Positions 26,117 through 34,214 are shown, counted from the stretch's first letter. The stretch is DNA of 64,000 nt from Nocardioides yefusunii (GCF_004014875.1 NZ_CP034929.1:1488001-1552000); one strand, 5' to 3'. A program made the numbers and translations. The notes: generated from the letters alone by a model not told the origin.

Positions 26117-26144
26117 GTAGTACACCGGGTCGGTGCTGCCAAAA
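26117..26144 (-). promoter_or_regulatory. Promoter of tRNA unit 4
   Basis: Minus strand: TTTTGG, 16 nt, TACTAC, 43 nt upstream of tRNA-Gly; diverges from the aminotransferase promoter. Confidence 0.65.
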
Positions 26145-26186
26145 CCGGGGTGTCGGTGGGCCGCCCTTGGTTGCTGGCGACATCCC

Positions 26187-26192
26187 TAGAGT
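26187..26192 (+). promoter_or_regulatory. -10 element of the class IV aminotransferase gene, leaderless
   Basis: TAGAGT ends 6 nt before ATG 26199 with no SD sequence. Confidence 0.65.
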
Positions 26193-26198
26193 GGGCCC

Positions 26199-27050
26199 AT
26201 GCGAGCGTGGGTGGACGGCGTCCTGATGTCCGGTGGAGGCGATGTGGGGCGCGACGGGTTGAGTGCCGAACTCTCCGCGCCGACGCCTGGAACCCGTCAT
26301 GAGAAGGGGCTGGGGGACAGCGTCTTCACCACTGCCCTGGTTCATCAGGGGCGAGTGTTCGCCTGGGCACGTCACGTGCGTCGGCTCGTCGGCTCGGCGC
26401 ACGCCCTGGGATTGCCTGCGGTGGACGTCGATCTTCTGACTCGTGCCGCGCAAGAGGTGTGGCGCGATGGCCCGTCGTGGGAGCGCGCACGTCTGCGTCT
26501 CCTCTGGGGCAGGGCCAATGGCGGTGCTGCCCATCTGACGGTGCGCGTCTCGGAACTGGGGAAGCCCGAGGGGTCGGCACGTGTGGTGACACCGACGGTG
26601 CGCCGTACGGCGGCTGCCGCGCTGGGCAACCACAAGAGCAGTGCCTATGCGGAGAACATGCTCGCCGCCGGGGAGGCTCGCAGGGCGGGTGCGTCGGAGG
26701 CCATCCTCGCGACCACCGACGGAGCTCTCTGCGAAGGGACCGGTGCCAACGTCTTCTACGTCGTCGACGGAGAACTGCGTACGCCGCCGCTCTCGACGGG
26801 TTGTCTGCCGGGGATTGCCCGACAGATCGTGGTGGAGCGATGTGGAGTGCGTGAGGTGTCCGAGGAGATCTCGGTGGCGCACGGCGCGGACGAGGTGTTC
26901 CTGACGTCGTCGACGCGCGAGATCCAGCCCGTCAGTGACTGGTCCGGGCGGCAGTACGCCGTCCCGGGAGAGGTGACTCTCGCTGTCCAGCAGGCCTGGA
27001 GCGACGTCCGTCACGACCCGACCGAGTGGCTGGACCTCGCGCCCGACTGA
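26199..27050 (+). CDS. Class IV PLP aminotransferase (aminodeoxychorismate lyase / BCAT fold)
   Basis: 283 aa. The PLP lysine is in ALGNHKSSAYAENML, and TTDGALCEGTGANVFYV plus the C-terminal SSTREIQPVSDW are class IV signatures. Length and the short N-terminal domain favour 4-amino-4-deoxychorismate lyase (PabC, p-aminobenzoate for folate) over a branched-chain aminotransferase (usually about 360 aa), but no pab gene is adjacent, so the substrate is not settled; D-amino acid aminotransferase is also possible. A single-gene transcript between the tRNA array and the convergent ssg gene. Confidence 0.82.
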   Translation: MRAWVDGVLMSGGGDVGRDGLSAELSAPTPGTRHEKGLGDSVFTTALVHQGRVFAWARHVRRLVGSAHALGLPAVDVDLLTRAAQEVWRDGPSWERARLRLLWGRANGGAAHLTVRVSELGKPEGSARVVTPTVRRTAAAALGNHKSSAYAENMLAAGEARRAGASEAILATTDGALCEGTGANVFYVVDGELRTPPLSTGCLPGIARQIVVERCGVREVSEEISVAHGADEVFLTSSTREIQPVSDWSGRQYAVPGEVTLAVQQAWSDVRHDPTEWLDLAPD

Positions 27051-27080
27051 AGAGAGGGAGGCGCGAGGGAAGGTGGCGTC

Positions 27081-27512
27081 TCAGGCCAGGAGCTGGGAGA
27101 TCATCGACTCGATGTCGAGGTGCTGGGACTCCTCGCCGGCGGGGACGGCGTCGAAGGTGCGCTGCACGAACGCGTTCACCGCGTCGGAGCTGGACTCGGT
27201 GACCAAGTGGCCGTCGGGCGAGCTGAGCTCGATGATGACGACGGCGTGACCACGCTCGTCGACCGAGGGGCAGACGTGGACGTCGCCGTCGCCGACGGGA
27301 GCGTTGAGCCCGCGGGCCAGCAGGTCGCGCGCGAACGTCCAGGGCAGGTTGCCCTCGTGGGTGAGGAAGGTGACTGTCACGGCGTACGGATCGGCCTCGT
27401 CGTAGGAGAAGACGGTGTCGATGTCGTGCGAGCGTCCGGAGATGTCGATGCAGGTGATGGTGATGTCACTGCGGACGCGCCCGGTGACGTGGTGGTCGTA
27501 GCTGCTCGACAT
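27081..27512 (-). CDS. ssgB: SsgA/SsgB-family sporulation and cell division regulator
   Basis: 143 aa; DPYAVTVTFLTHEGNLPWTF and FARDLLARGL are the core of the SsgA-like family, exclusive to morphologically complex actinobacteria. SsgB recruits FtsZ to division sites in Streptomyces. The short length, acidic C-terminus and the PGPGW-type gene transcribed divergently, which as I recall also neighbours ssgB in Streptomyces, favour SsgB over other SALPs. Start fixed by GTTGGAGGAACACC-ATG. The symbol is by family and context, not proof of function. Confidence 0.85.
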   Translation of the reverse strand: MSSSYDHHVTGRVRSDITITCIDISGRSHDIDTVFSYDEADPYAVTVTFLTHEGNLPWTFARDLLARGLNAPVGDGDVHVCPSVDERGHAVVIIELSSPDGHLVTESSSDAVNAFVQRTFDAVPAGEESQHLDIESMISQLLA

Positions 27513-27631
27513 GGTGTTCCTCCAACGCTGGTCTGTTGTAGAGGAGACGATGGCGGAGGCCCCCCATGACGCGAGGAACAACGACAATTTTGGGGATGTA
27601 TTTCTCGCTCCACTGAACTTGGTCCTCTGGT

Positions 27632-27637
27632 TAGGGT
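27632..27637 (+). promoter_or_regulatory. -10 element of the PGPGW protein gene, leaderless
   Basis: TAGGGT ends 6 nt before GTG 27644. This supports 27644 as start over a second in-frame GTG at 27659 that has AGAAGGA in front. Confidence 0.55.
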
Positions 27638-27643
27638 GGCGTA

Positions 27644-28153
27644 GTGGAGAAGGACGACGTGTCCCGCCGTGATGAGGCGGCCCCGGAAAGTCCCACCGGC
27701 GAGAGCGCGGAGGAGTACTTCGGGCCGCGATTCCTGGCGCGCCTGCACACTCGTCTGCACAGCAACCCCGTCACCGGGGCCCTGACCAAGGTGGTCGTCA
27801 CTCTGGCGGGAGTCGTAGTGATGCTCGCCGGCGTGGTGATGATGGTGACGCCCGGACCGGGGATCGTCGCTCTGGTCCTGGGGCTCGCCATCCTGTCGAC
27901 CGAATGGCGATGGGCGGACCGGTGGCTCGACTTCGCTCGCGCCAAGGCTGCAGCGGCTGCGGAGGTGGCGCGGACCATGGATCCGGCCGTGCGACGTCGA
28001 CGGATCCTGCTCGCGACCGGCGTGCTGGTCGGGGTGGTGGCTCTCGTCGTCGGCGCCCTGCAGGTGTGGGGTTGGCCCGGTGTCGCGGTCGAACTGTGGG
28101 ACGACCTCCAGGCGCGCGCGTCGTTCGTTCCGGATCTCCCCGGCATGCCTTGA
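27644..28153 (+). CDS. TIGR02611/PGPGW-type membrane protein
   Basis: 169 aa. Two adjacent hydrophobic segments, VVVTLAGVVVMLAGVVMMV then, after the conserved TPGPG, IVALVLGLAILSTEW, and a third helix near residue 135 (LLATGVLVGVVALVVGA). The TPGPG motif and W/D-rich segment WRWADRWLDFARAKA define the PGPGW family. Function unknown. It is divergent from ssgB. Start at GTG 27644 (leaderless) or GTG 27659 (SD-led); the first 40 residues are acidic and cytosolic. Confidence 0.82.
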   Translation: MEKDDVSRRDEAAPESPTGESAEEYFGPRFLARLHTRLHSNPVTGALTKVVVTLAGVVVMLAGVVMMVTPGPGIVALVLGLAILSTEWRWADRWLDFARAKAAAAAEVARTMDPAVRRRRILLATGVLVGVVALVVGALQVWGWPGVAVELWDDLQARASFVPDLPGMP

Positions 28154-28291
28154 GGCTTTTCTGGCCCGTGACCTGCGGATTCGTCCGCGCTGGATGGGAC
28201 TGGGTCAGCGAAAGGGAGCCCCCCAATGTGTGCGTCGGTCATCCTTACGCTAATGTTTCATCTCGCAAGGCAGCAACGCCGAGCAAACAGC

Positions 28292-28363
28292 GGGCGATTG
28301 GCGCAGTGGTAGCGCGCTTCGTTCACACCGAAGAGGTCACTGGTTCGAACCCAGTATCGCCCA
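28292..28363 (+). tRNA. tRNA-Val (anticodon CAC)
   Basis: 72 nt. Acceptor GGGCGAT/ATCGCCC, anticodon stem CTTCG/CGAAG with loop TTCACAC, T-arm GGTTCGAACC. CCA is not encoded (CCG follows). It reads GUG codons and is clearly related to the GAC isoacceptors of the array on the other strand. A possible -10 (TACGCT) lies about 40 nt upstream; the 138 nt before the tRNA hold no gene. Confidence 0.95.
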
Positions 28364-28373
28364 CCGCTGAATG

Positions 28374-28403
28374 GAAACCCCCGGTCTCATGGCCGGGGGT
28401 TTC
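28374..28403 (+). terminator. Terminator after tRNA-Val(CAC)
   Basis: GAAACCCCCGG, loop TCTCATGG, CCGGGGGTTTC: 11-bp perfect stem followed by TGCGTTCT. Confidence 0.85.
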
Positions 28404-28465
28404 TGCGTTCTCCGGGGCTTTCCCGGGGGCGCGTGGGGGTGATCCGGGCATACGGTGGAGTGACC

Positions 28466-28966
28466 ATGACGCCTGTGAAGAAGTCGCCCCGAATGAGCGC
28501 CGGCCTGTTGATGCACCGAGTCTCCTCGGCAGCCGGTCGCCTCGAAGTCCTGCTGGTCCATCCCGGCGGGCCGTTCTGGGCACGCAAGGATGCGGGTGCC
28601 TGGTCGATTCCCAAAGGGGAGTGGGAACCCGACGACGGCGATCTGCGCTCGGTGGCGGTGCGTGAGTTCGTCGAGGAGATCGGAGTCGCCCCTCCGGTCG
28701 GCGAACTGGCGGCGTTGGGGGAGGTGCGTCAGGCCGGGGGCAAGGTCGTGACGGCGTTCGCTCTGGCTGGCGACGTAGACCTGAGTGGGTTCCGGAGCAA
28801 CACCTTCTCCATGGAGTGGCCGCCGCACTCCGGTGTGCAGCAGGAGTTCCCGGAGGTCGACCGTGCAGAGTGGTTCTCGCTCGAGGAGGCGCGCGCCAGG
28901 CTCAACCCGGCCCAGGCGGAGTTCCTCGACAGGCTTCTCGAGACCCGCGACGACACCCCTATCTGA
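28466..28966 (+). CDS. NUDIX hydrolase
   Basis: 166 aa. WSIPKGEWEPDDGDLR followed by AVREFVEEIGV is the Nudix box (RE-x2-EE-x-G core intact); the spacing before RE is one residue longer than the textbook pattern and the upstream Glu is replaced by D/G. The SAGLLMHR and PFWARKDAGAWSIPKGE context fits small NUDIX proteins that clean nucleotides or dinucleoside polyphosphates; substrate unknown. ATG at 28466 is used; an in-frame GTG lies two codons earlier. Followed by a separately regulated lipoprotein gene. Confidence 0.85.
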   Translation: MTPVKKSPRMSAGLLMHRVSSAAGRLEVLLVHPGGPFWARKDAGAWSIPKGEWEPDDGDLRSVAVREFVEEIGVAPPVGELAALGEVRQAGGKVVTAFALAGDVDLSGFRSNTFSMEWPPHSGVQQEFPEVDRAEWFSLEEARARLNPAQAEFLDRLLETRDDTPI

Positions 28967-29016
28967 TTCAAGTTGTACCGGATAGGTGGTCGGAGCGGCG
29001 TCGGTGCGCTACTGTC

Positions 29017-29039
29017 TTGTTGCGAATCGTTTGCAACAA
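29017..29039 (+). promoter_or_regulatory. Nur-like (nickel Fur-family) operator
   Basis: TTGTTGC, 9 nt, GCAACAA is a perfect inverted repeat; within it TTGCGA-N5-TTGCAA agrees with the Streptomyces Nur box tTGCaa-N5-ttGCAA (from memory). It starts just after a likely -10 (TACTGT at 29010) and runs into the SD AAGGAG of the lipoprotein gene, an ideal repressor position. Confidence 0.6.
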
Positions 29040-29047
29040 GGAGAGTC

Positions 29048-30646
29048 ATGCGTCGTCACCGCCTCGGTACCGGTCTCACTGCCACTGCCCTGGTCACGCT
29101 CACCGCGCTGACCGGCTGCTCGTCGTCGGGGGACTCCTCGTCGTCGGCGAAGAACGACGGCACCGAACTGCGCCTCGCCATCGGTGGTGAGGACGAGGCC
29201 GGCTACGACCCGACGCTGGGCTGGGGGCGCTACGGCTCGCCGCTGTTCCAGTCCACGCTGCTCACCCGCAACGCCGACCTCTCGTTCGGCAACGACCTCG
29301 CCACCTCCTACGAGGTCAGCAAGGACGGGCTCACCTGGACCGTCGCCCTCCGCGACGACGTGACGTTCAGCGACGGAGAGGCGCTCACCGCCGCCGACGT
29401 CGCCTACACGTTCACCGCTGCGTCGAAGTCGGGCGGTCTGACCGACGTCACCAACCTCGCCTCCGCGAAGGCCGTCGACGACACCACCGTCGAGTTCACC
29501 CTCAAGAAGCCGCAGTCGACCTTCGTGAACCGTCTGGCCTCGCTCGGCATCGTCCCCGAGCACGCCCACGGCAGCGACTACGCCAAGAACCCCATCGGCT
29601 CGGGCCCGTTCACGTTCGTCGACTGGCAGCAGGGGCAGCAGCTCGTCGTGCAGCGCAACGAGAACTACTACGGCGACAAGCCCGACTTCGAGCGCGTCAC
29701 CTTCGTCTTCACCGAGGAGGACGCCTCCCTGGCGGCTGTCCGTTCGGGCGAGGTGAACGTCGCCGGTCTCCCTGCCTCGCTGGTGGGTCAGAAGATCGAC
29801 GGCACCCACGTCGTTCCGGTCACCTCGATCGACAACCGCGGCATCTCGTTCCCCACCGTCCCCGCCGCAGGCAAGAAGTCGCCCGCCGGCGAACCGATCG
29901 GCAACGACATCACCGCCGACGTCGCCGTGCGTCGTGCGGTGAACCTCTCGGTCGATCGTCAGGCGCTCGTCGACGGCATCGTCGACGGCTACGGCACCGC
30001 TGCCTTCGGCCCCGTCGACAACTCCCCGTGGTTCGAGGAGAAGACCCGCTTCACCGACAACGACGTCGCAGCCGCGAAGAAGGAACTCGCCGACGGCGGG
30101 TGGAAGGACACCGACGGTGACGGCGTCGTCGAGAAGGACGGACGCAAGGCCGAGTTCACCCTCGTCTACCCGGCCGGTGACTCCCTGCGTCAGGGCATCG
30201 CCCTCAGCGTCGTCGACCAGGTCAAGCGCGCCGGCATCACGGTGAAGACCGAGGGCCTGGGCTGGGAACAGATCTACGCCCGCCAGCACAGCGACGCCGT
30301 CCTCTTCGGCTGGGGATCTCACGACCCCTACGAGATGTACACGCTCTACAAGTCCGACCTCGCAGGGGTGGAGTCCAACAACCCCGGCTACTACCGCAAC
30401 GCCGACGTCGACGCAGAGCTCGACGCAGCACTGCTGGCCACCGACCAGACTGAGGCGACCTCGCACTGGAAGGCGGCACAGCTGCCGTTCTCCGGCACGA
30501 AGGACGCCGCTTGGGCCTGGCTGGTGAACCTGGAGCACACCTACGTCGTCGACGACTGCCTCGACCTCGGTGAGCCCCGCACCGAACCCCACGGTCACGG
30601 CTGGCCGCTCACCGCCGGCATCGCCGACTGGAAGTGGACCTGCTGA
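29048..30646 (+). CDS. Family 5 solute-binding lipoprotein (NikA/OppA-like)
   Basis: 532 aa. Signal peptide with lipobox LTALTGC, Ser-rich linker, then SBP_bac_5 domain: GLTWTVALRDDVTFSDGEAL, IGSGPFTFVDWQQGQQLVVQ and VRRAVNLSVDRQALVDG. The family binds peptides or nickel chelates for ABC import. A Nur-like operator on the promoter argues for nickel. No permease or ATPase genes follow in this window (a terminator comes 34 nt later), so it is an orphan binding protein here. AAGGAG precedes the ATG. Ends with DDCLDLGEPRTEPHG...WKWTC; the terminal Cys is unusual. Confidence 0.85.
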   Translation: MRRHRLGTGLTATALVTLTALTGCSSSGDSSSSAKNDGTELRLAIGGEDEAGYDPTLGWGRYGSPLFQSTLLTRNADLSFGNDLATSYEVSKDGLTWTVALRDDVTFSDGEALTAADVAYTFTAASKSGGLTDVTNLASAKAVDDTTVEFTLKKPQSTFVNRLASLGIVPEHAHGSDYAKNPIGSGPFTFVDWQQGQQLVVQRNENYYGDKPDFERVTFVFTEEDASLAAVRSGEVNVAGLPASLVGQKIDGTHVVPVTSIDNRGISFPTVPAAGKKSPAGEPIGNDITADVAVRRAVNLSVDRQALVDGIVDGYGTAAFGPVDNSPWFEEKTRFTDNDVAAAKKELADGGWKDTDGDGVVEKDGRKAEFTLVYPAGDSLRQGIALSVVDQVKRAGITVKTEGLGWEQIYARQHSDAVLFGWGSHDPYEMYTLYKSDLAGVESNNPGYYRNADVDAELDAALLATDQTEATSHWKAAQLPFSGTKDAAWAWLVNLEHTYVVDDCLDLGEPRTEPHGHGWPLTAGIADWKWTC

Positions 30647-30680
30647 AAGCGGACCACTGAGGACTGACCTCCTCATGACT

Positions 30681-30713
30681 CCGTTCGCTCGGTCGGGGGA
30701 TACGAGCGAACGG
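30681..30713 (+). terminator. Terminator of the solute-binding protein gene
   Basis: CCGTTCGCTCG, 11-nt loop, CGAGCGAACGG: 11-bp perfect stem, then CTGCGTT. Confidence 0.8.
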
Positions 30714-30736
30714 CTGCGTTGACTGGTACTCACGCA

Positions 30737-30778
30737 GCAGGCCGGCCCGGACCCGCACAGGGGTCCGGGCCGGCCTGC
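30737..30778 (-). terminator. Terminator of the nrd operon
   Basis: GCAGGCCGGCCCGGACCC, loop GCACAG, GGGTCCGGGCCGGCCTGC: an 18-bp perfect stem 38 nt beyond the small nrd-tail ORF. Can also stop plus-strand transcription. Confidence 0.85.
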
Positions 30779-30816
30779 GTCCACCCATGTGCTCGGTCGG
30801 AGCGAGGGTCCGTGGA

Positions 30817-30951
30817 TCAGCCTTCGCAGGCCTCGCAGTCAGGCCCGTTCTCGATCGCGCAGACCTGGGCGGGCGTCCAGTCGTCCCAGACCAGGTCGTC
30901 GATCGCGTCGGCGCCGGTGGGGGATGTGGCGGGGGAGGTGCTGTCGTTCAT
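30817..30951 (-). CDS. 44-aa Cys-tail protein of the ribonucleotide reductase operon
   Basis: Short ORF ending CAIENGPDCEACEG, preceded by a disordered Ser/Thr/Pro/Asp-rich stretch (MNDSTSPATSPTGADAID) and an aromatic segment VWDDWTP. Own ribosome site CAGGAG 5 nt before the ATG, 32 nt after the nrdA stop. NrdA proteins normally end in a flexible tail with a redox Cys pair (C-x2-C or C-x4-C) that re-reduces the active-site disulfide; NrdA here stops shortly after its conserved YY pair and has no such cysteines. The ORF therefore looks like the missing tail made as a separate protein. The sequence features are seen; the function is inference. Confidence 0.75.
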   Translation of the reverse strand: MNDSTSPATSPTGADAIDDLVWDDWTPAQVCAIENGPDCEACEG

Positions 30952-30983
30952 CAGAACTCCTGGGAGAAGAGGAAGAGGGAAGG

Positions 30984-32684
30984 TCACTTCTGCTTGCTGG
31001 CCTGAACGCCGGCACGCGAGCGCAGGTAGTAGAGGCTCTTGATGTTGGGGTCGAGCAGGGCCAACTTGTGGACCTTGCTGATCTCCTGCGGGGTCGCGTC
31101 GGCGTCGAAGAAGAGGTTCAACGACTGGGCCTGGTCGATGAACGGCTGACGCTGTGAGGCCCGCTCGATGAGCACCGTCTGGTCGATCTCGTAGCCGGTG
31201 CGGAAGACCGCCTTCTCGTGCTCGTCGAGCCAGTCGACGTGCTGCACCGAACCGCCGGCGTCGATGATCTCGTCGATGTGGGCGGAGTCGTGGACGCCAC
31301 GCTCCTTCATCACCTCGACCAGGTTGGCGTTCGCACGCGGCATCTCACCGGCCGACGTGGTCTGGTTCCAGACGTTCGCGACGTACGGCTCGATGCCTTG
31401 GCTCGTGCCACCCACGATCACCGCGGTGCTCATCGTCGGAGCCACCGCCATCAGGTGCGAGTTGCGGCGCCCCACGCACCACGCGGGGATCCCGGCGACC
31501 TCACCCATCCACCGCGACGCGGCGTCGGCCTGCTCGCTGATCGCACGGAACAGGGCGACGTTGAGTTCGGCCGCCTCCTCGGACTCGAACGGGAGCCGCT
31601 TCTTCTGCAGGAGGTCGTGGTACCCCATGACGCCCAGACCGAGGCTGCGGGCCTTCTCGGTGTAGCGCACCGCACGCTCCAGGCCACGGATCGTGCGGGC
31701 CTTGCGCAGGAACGCCTCCGCGACGGCGTCGAGGAAGACGGTCGCGACCCACCCCATCGCGAGGTCACCGTCCAGGTGCTTCCACTCGTCGTGGGTGGAG
31801 AGGTTCAACGACGACAGCACACACGTGTAGGAGTGGTCGGCGTCGCTGAACAGCGTGATCTCCGAACACAGGTTGGAGGCCTTGTTCTCCAACCCGTGGG
31901 CCTTGTACGACTCCGTCTGGGCGGCGTTGACGGTGTCGACCTTCCAGATGTAGCCCTTGCCCAGCACCACCCGGATCTTCAGGACACGCTGGTACCGCTC
32001 CAGCGCGTCCCGGTCGCCCGACGTCATTCGGTCGATGAAGGCCTGGGAGAAGATCCACCCGACGTTCTTGTTGGCCGGTTCGCGGAAGATCAGGTCGGCC
32101 AACTCGTAGAAGTCCGGGTGATCGACGGGGAGGTAGCCGGCCCACGACCCACGACGCGTCGCACCCTGGGAGATCTGGTTGGTCATCTCGGCGAAGTTGC
32201 AGAACACCGGGACGACGCCGTTCGCCCTGCCGTTGTCGGAGAACGTCGCACCACGCGGCCGGATGTCACCGAGGTAGGCCGAGGTCCCGAACCCGTTCTG
32301 GCTCATGATCGCGGCTTCCTTGAGGGTCTCGTAGAAACCCCACACCGAGTCCTCGACGTAGGAGCCCTCGCACGAGACCGGCAGGCCACGGTCGGTGCCC
32401 AGATTCGCCAGGACCGGGGTGGACGGCGAGAGCCAGCCGTTCCAGATCGCGGTGAAGAACACCTCGTTCCACGGGGTGCCGTCGGGGCGGGGATACATCT
32501 CGTCGGCCAGCGCCCCCGCCGTCGCCGCGATCGTCTCGTAACGCTGACGCACGCTCTGGTCGGCGAGGGTGTACTTCGCCGTGAACATCGCGTACCCGGC
32601 GGTGGTCATGAACGCCGGCACGTGCCCGGCGTCCTGACCGGCCTTGCGTTCGGAGGACAGGGCCTCCCAGGTGAGGTTCGTCAT
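30984..32684 (-). CDS. nrdA: Class I ribonucleotide reductase large subunit (no ATP cone, no Cys tail)
   Basis: 566 aa, short for NrdA (about 760 in E. coli). Active-site residues are present: LPVSCEG (first redox Cys), NLCSE (Asn, radical Cys, Glu), YTCVLSSLNL (second redox Cys) and the radical-transfer pair in SLYYLRSR near the C-terminus. The N-terminal ATP cone (overall activity site) is missing, and so are the C-terminal cysteines: the protein ends with AGVQASKQK about ten residues after YY. The start ATG shares one base with the nrdB stop. Reduces ribonucleoside diphosphates with NrdB; part of the B12-riboswitch operon. Confidence 0.93.
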   Translation of the reverse strand: MTNLTWEALSSERKAGQDAGHVPAFMTTAGYAMFTAKYTLADQSVRQRYETIAATAGALADEMYPRPDGTPWNEVFFTAIWNGWLSPSTPVLANLGTDRGLPVSCEGSYVEDSVWGFYETLKEAAIMSQNGFGTSAYLGDIRPRGATFSDNGRANGVVPVFCNFAEMTNQISQGATRRGSWAGYLPVDHPDFYELADLIFREPANKNVGWIFSQAFIDRMTSGDRDALERYQRVLKIRVVLGKGYIWKVDTVNAAQTESYKAHGLENKASNLCSEITLFSDADHSYTCVLSSLNLSTHDEWKHLDGDLAMGWVATVFLDAVAEAFLRKARTIRGLERAVRYTEKARSLGLGVMGYHDLLQKKRLPFESEEAAELNVALFRAISEQADAASRWMGEVAGIPAWCVGRRNSHLMAVAPTMSTAVIVGGTSQGIEPYVANVWNQTTSAGEMPRANANLVEVMKERGVHDSAHIDEIIDAGGSVQHVDWLDEHEKAVFRTGYEIDQTVLIERASQRQPFIDQAQSLNLFFDADATPQEISKVHKLALLDPNIKSLYYLRSRAGVQASKQK

Positions 32685-33682
32685 CAGAACGTGAACTCCG
32701 TCTCGCCGATCGTGCGGTTGTACTCGTTGCCGGTGACCTGGAAGAAGTCGTGGAACTGGGTGCCGTTGATGCCGGCGTAGAACCAGTCCGCGATCGGGTT
32801 CTCGGTGACCTCGAAGAGCGGGTCCATGCCCATGTTCGCCAGCGTCATGTCGACGCGGGACTTCACGAACGTCAACAGGTCATCCTGGGTGATGCCCGGG
32901 ATCGGGCCGTGCGCGAAGAGCATCTCCACGATCCGTGCCTCGTGGGCGTACAGGTGTTCGGCGACCTCACGCACCCGCGCGAACAGGGCATCGCGCTCGG
33001 CGCGGAACTCCTCGTTCGGCACTGTGCCCGCGTACTCCTCCAGCGTCGTGGTGAAGAGCCACGCGCCACCGGTGGCGTGCAGGTTCTCGTCGCGGGCGGA
33101 GAAGTTGATGCCGCTCACGACGTTCTGCAGCAGGTTCTTGCCGCCGGACTGGAAGTGCTTGAGGAACGCGAAGTTGGAGTACAGGACGCAGTTCTCCATC
33201 AGCGTGAAGACACTGAGTGCGTACAGCAGGTCGTCGTCGGCGATCGCTTCCCAGACGAACTGGATCCGCTCGGCCAGGACGGGGTCGTTCTTGTAGGAGT
33301 CGTAGAACTCCTCGGTGTCGATCATCAACACCTTGTTGAGCTTGGCGTAGAACGGCGCGTGCATGTTGAGTTCGGCGAACGAGAACGCATTCGCCATCAT
33401 CTGGATCTCGGGCCGGGGGAAGGCGTGGAAGATCCGGTCTCCCCACACCTCACCACCCAGGATCAGCTCGTAGATGGTGAACAGCTTCAGCGTCGTCTTC
33501 ACCGCCGACTGCTCGGCCGGCGTCATGGCGACGAGGAAGTCCTGCTTGTCGTTCTCGACCGGGATCTCCTCGGCCGTCCAGAAGATGCTGCGCTGCTTCT
33601 TCGCCAGGTCCTCGGCGGCCGGATAGTCGAAGACGTAGGCCGTCTTCGGAGTCCGGATCGGTAGACCGCTGGTGTCGATCAT
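32684..33682 (-). CDS. nrdB: Class I ribonucleotide reductase small (radical-generating) subunit
   Basis: 332 aa ferritin-like R2. Second-half ligands are typical: Glu in LMENCVLYSNF and Glu/His in SARDENLHATG. In the first half AELNMHAPFYAKL carries the ligand His and, four residues on, the Tyr expected to hold the radical; the Glu is spaced ExxxH instead of the usual ExxH, and GGEVWGD supplies the remaining acidic ligand. This resembles a phage-like branch rather than E. coli NrdB. AAGGACG is the ribosome site. Gene order nrdB-nrdA with a cobalamin riboswitch in the leader implies expression when B12 is scarce, complementing a B12-dependent NrdJ elsewhere (inference). Confidence 0.92.
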   Translation of the reverse strand: MIDTSGLPIRTPKTAYVFDYPAAEDLAKKQRSIFWTAEEIPVENDKQDFLVAMTPAEQSAVKTTLKLFTIYELILGGEVWGDRIFHAFPRPEIQMMANAFSFAELNMHAPFYAKLNKVLMIDTEEFYDSYKNDPVLAERIQFVWEAIADDDLLYALSVFTLMENCVLYSNFAFLKHFQSGGKNLLQNVVSGINFSARDENLHATGGAWLFTTTLEEYAGTVPNEEFRAERDALFARVREVAEHLYAHEARIVEMLFAHGPIPGITQDDLLTFVKSRVDMTLANMGMDPLFEVTENPIADWFYAGINGTQFHDFFQVTGNEYNRTIGETEFTF

Positions 33683-33700
33683 GGGGGTCGTCCTTCGTCA

Positions 33701-33719
33701 GCGGGCCCACCCGGCCCGC
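33701..33719 (-). promoter_or_regulatory. Hairpin just upstream of nrdB
   Basis: GCGGGCC, 5-nt loop, GGCCCGC, ending 18 nt before the nrdB ATG. Together with CACCCG/CGGGTG (33858-33873) right after the riboswitch, it may be the expression platform that stops transcription or hides the ribosome site. The 190-nt stretch between riboswitch and nrdB has no ORF of note. Confidence 0.45.
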
Positions 33720-33876
33720 TCGTCGTGTCTGGAAGAGGTGCTTCCGAGAACGCGAGGGCCGGTGACGAGGACGAGGGGAACTGACGACGACGGCACGAGA
33801 CGGCCGTGAGCCTGCAGCGCTCATGGTCCCCGGACCTTCCCTCGAGGTCGCGGAACCCACCCGATGACGGGTGAGC

Positions 33877-34082
33877 GCTGGCAGGTCTTCGGACTCGTGG
33901 GCTGAGGAGACGTGCTCCGGTGTCCTACTGTCCGTCGCTTCCCAAGACGCCCGGCTGGCGTCCCAGTGCTCCCTGTCGATCCAGGAGACGGAGGTCGTTC
34001 CCACTCACCGCTGCGGGGCAGTCCCGGAATCTCACCGGGTTCCCTCTTGCGACGACGACCCTGGATGGGACGCCGAACCAGC
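33877..34082 (-). ncRNA. Cobalamin riboswitch of nrdB-nrdA
   Basis: Minus strand contains the core GGGAACCCGGTGAGATTCC, then GGGACTGCCCCGCAGCGGTGA, and at the 3' end GAGTCCGAAGACCTGCC, the B12-box architecture of large (class I) cobalamin riboswitches. Terminal helix GCTGG (34082-34078) with CCAGC (33881-33877). About 200 nt, in front of an oxygen-dependent, B12-independent ribonucleotide reductase, the same logic as described for Streptomyces nrdAB. Confidence 0.9.
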
Positions 34083-34172
34083 TGCGTCAGCCACTGTATA
34101 CGGGAAGCGACAGGCTGTGGGCATCAACATCTAGTGGTTGGCCCGGTACATCGTCGCAGCGACTCCGGCGCG

Positions 34173-34214
34173 GCGTCGTCCTCCCCCCACTCGCGGGTGA
34201 GGGGAGGACGACGC
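34173..34214 (-). terminator. Terminator of the DUF4430-like gene
   Basis: GCGTCGTCCTCCCC, 14-nt loop, GGGGAGGACGACGC: 14-bp perfect stem, 38 nt after the stop and upstream of the nrd riboswitch. Confidence 0.8.
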
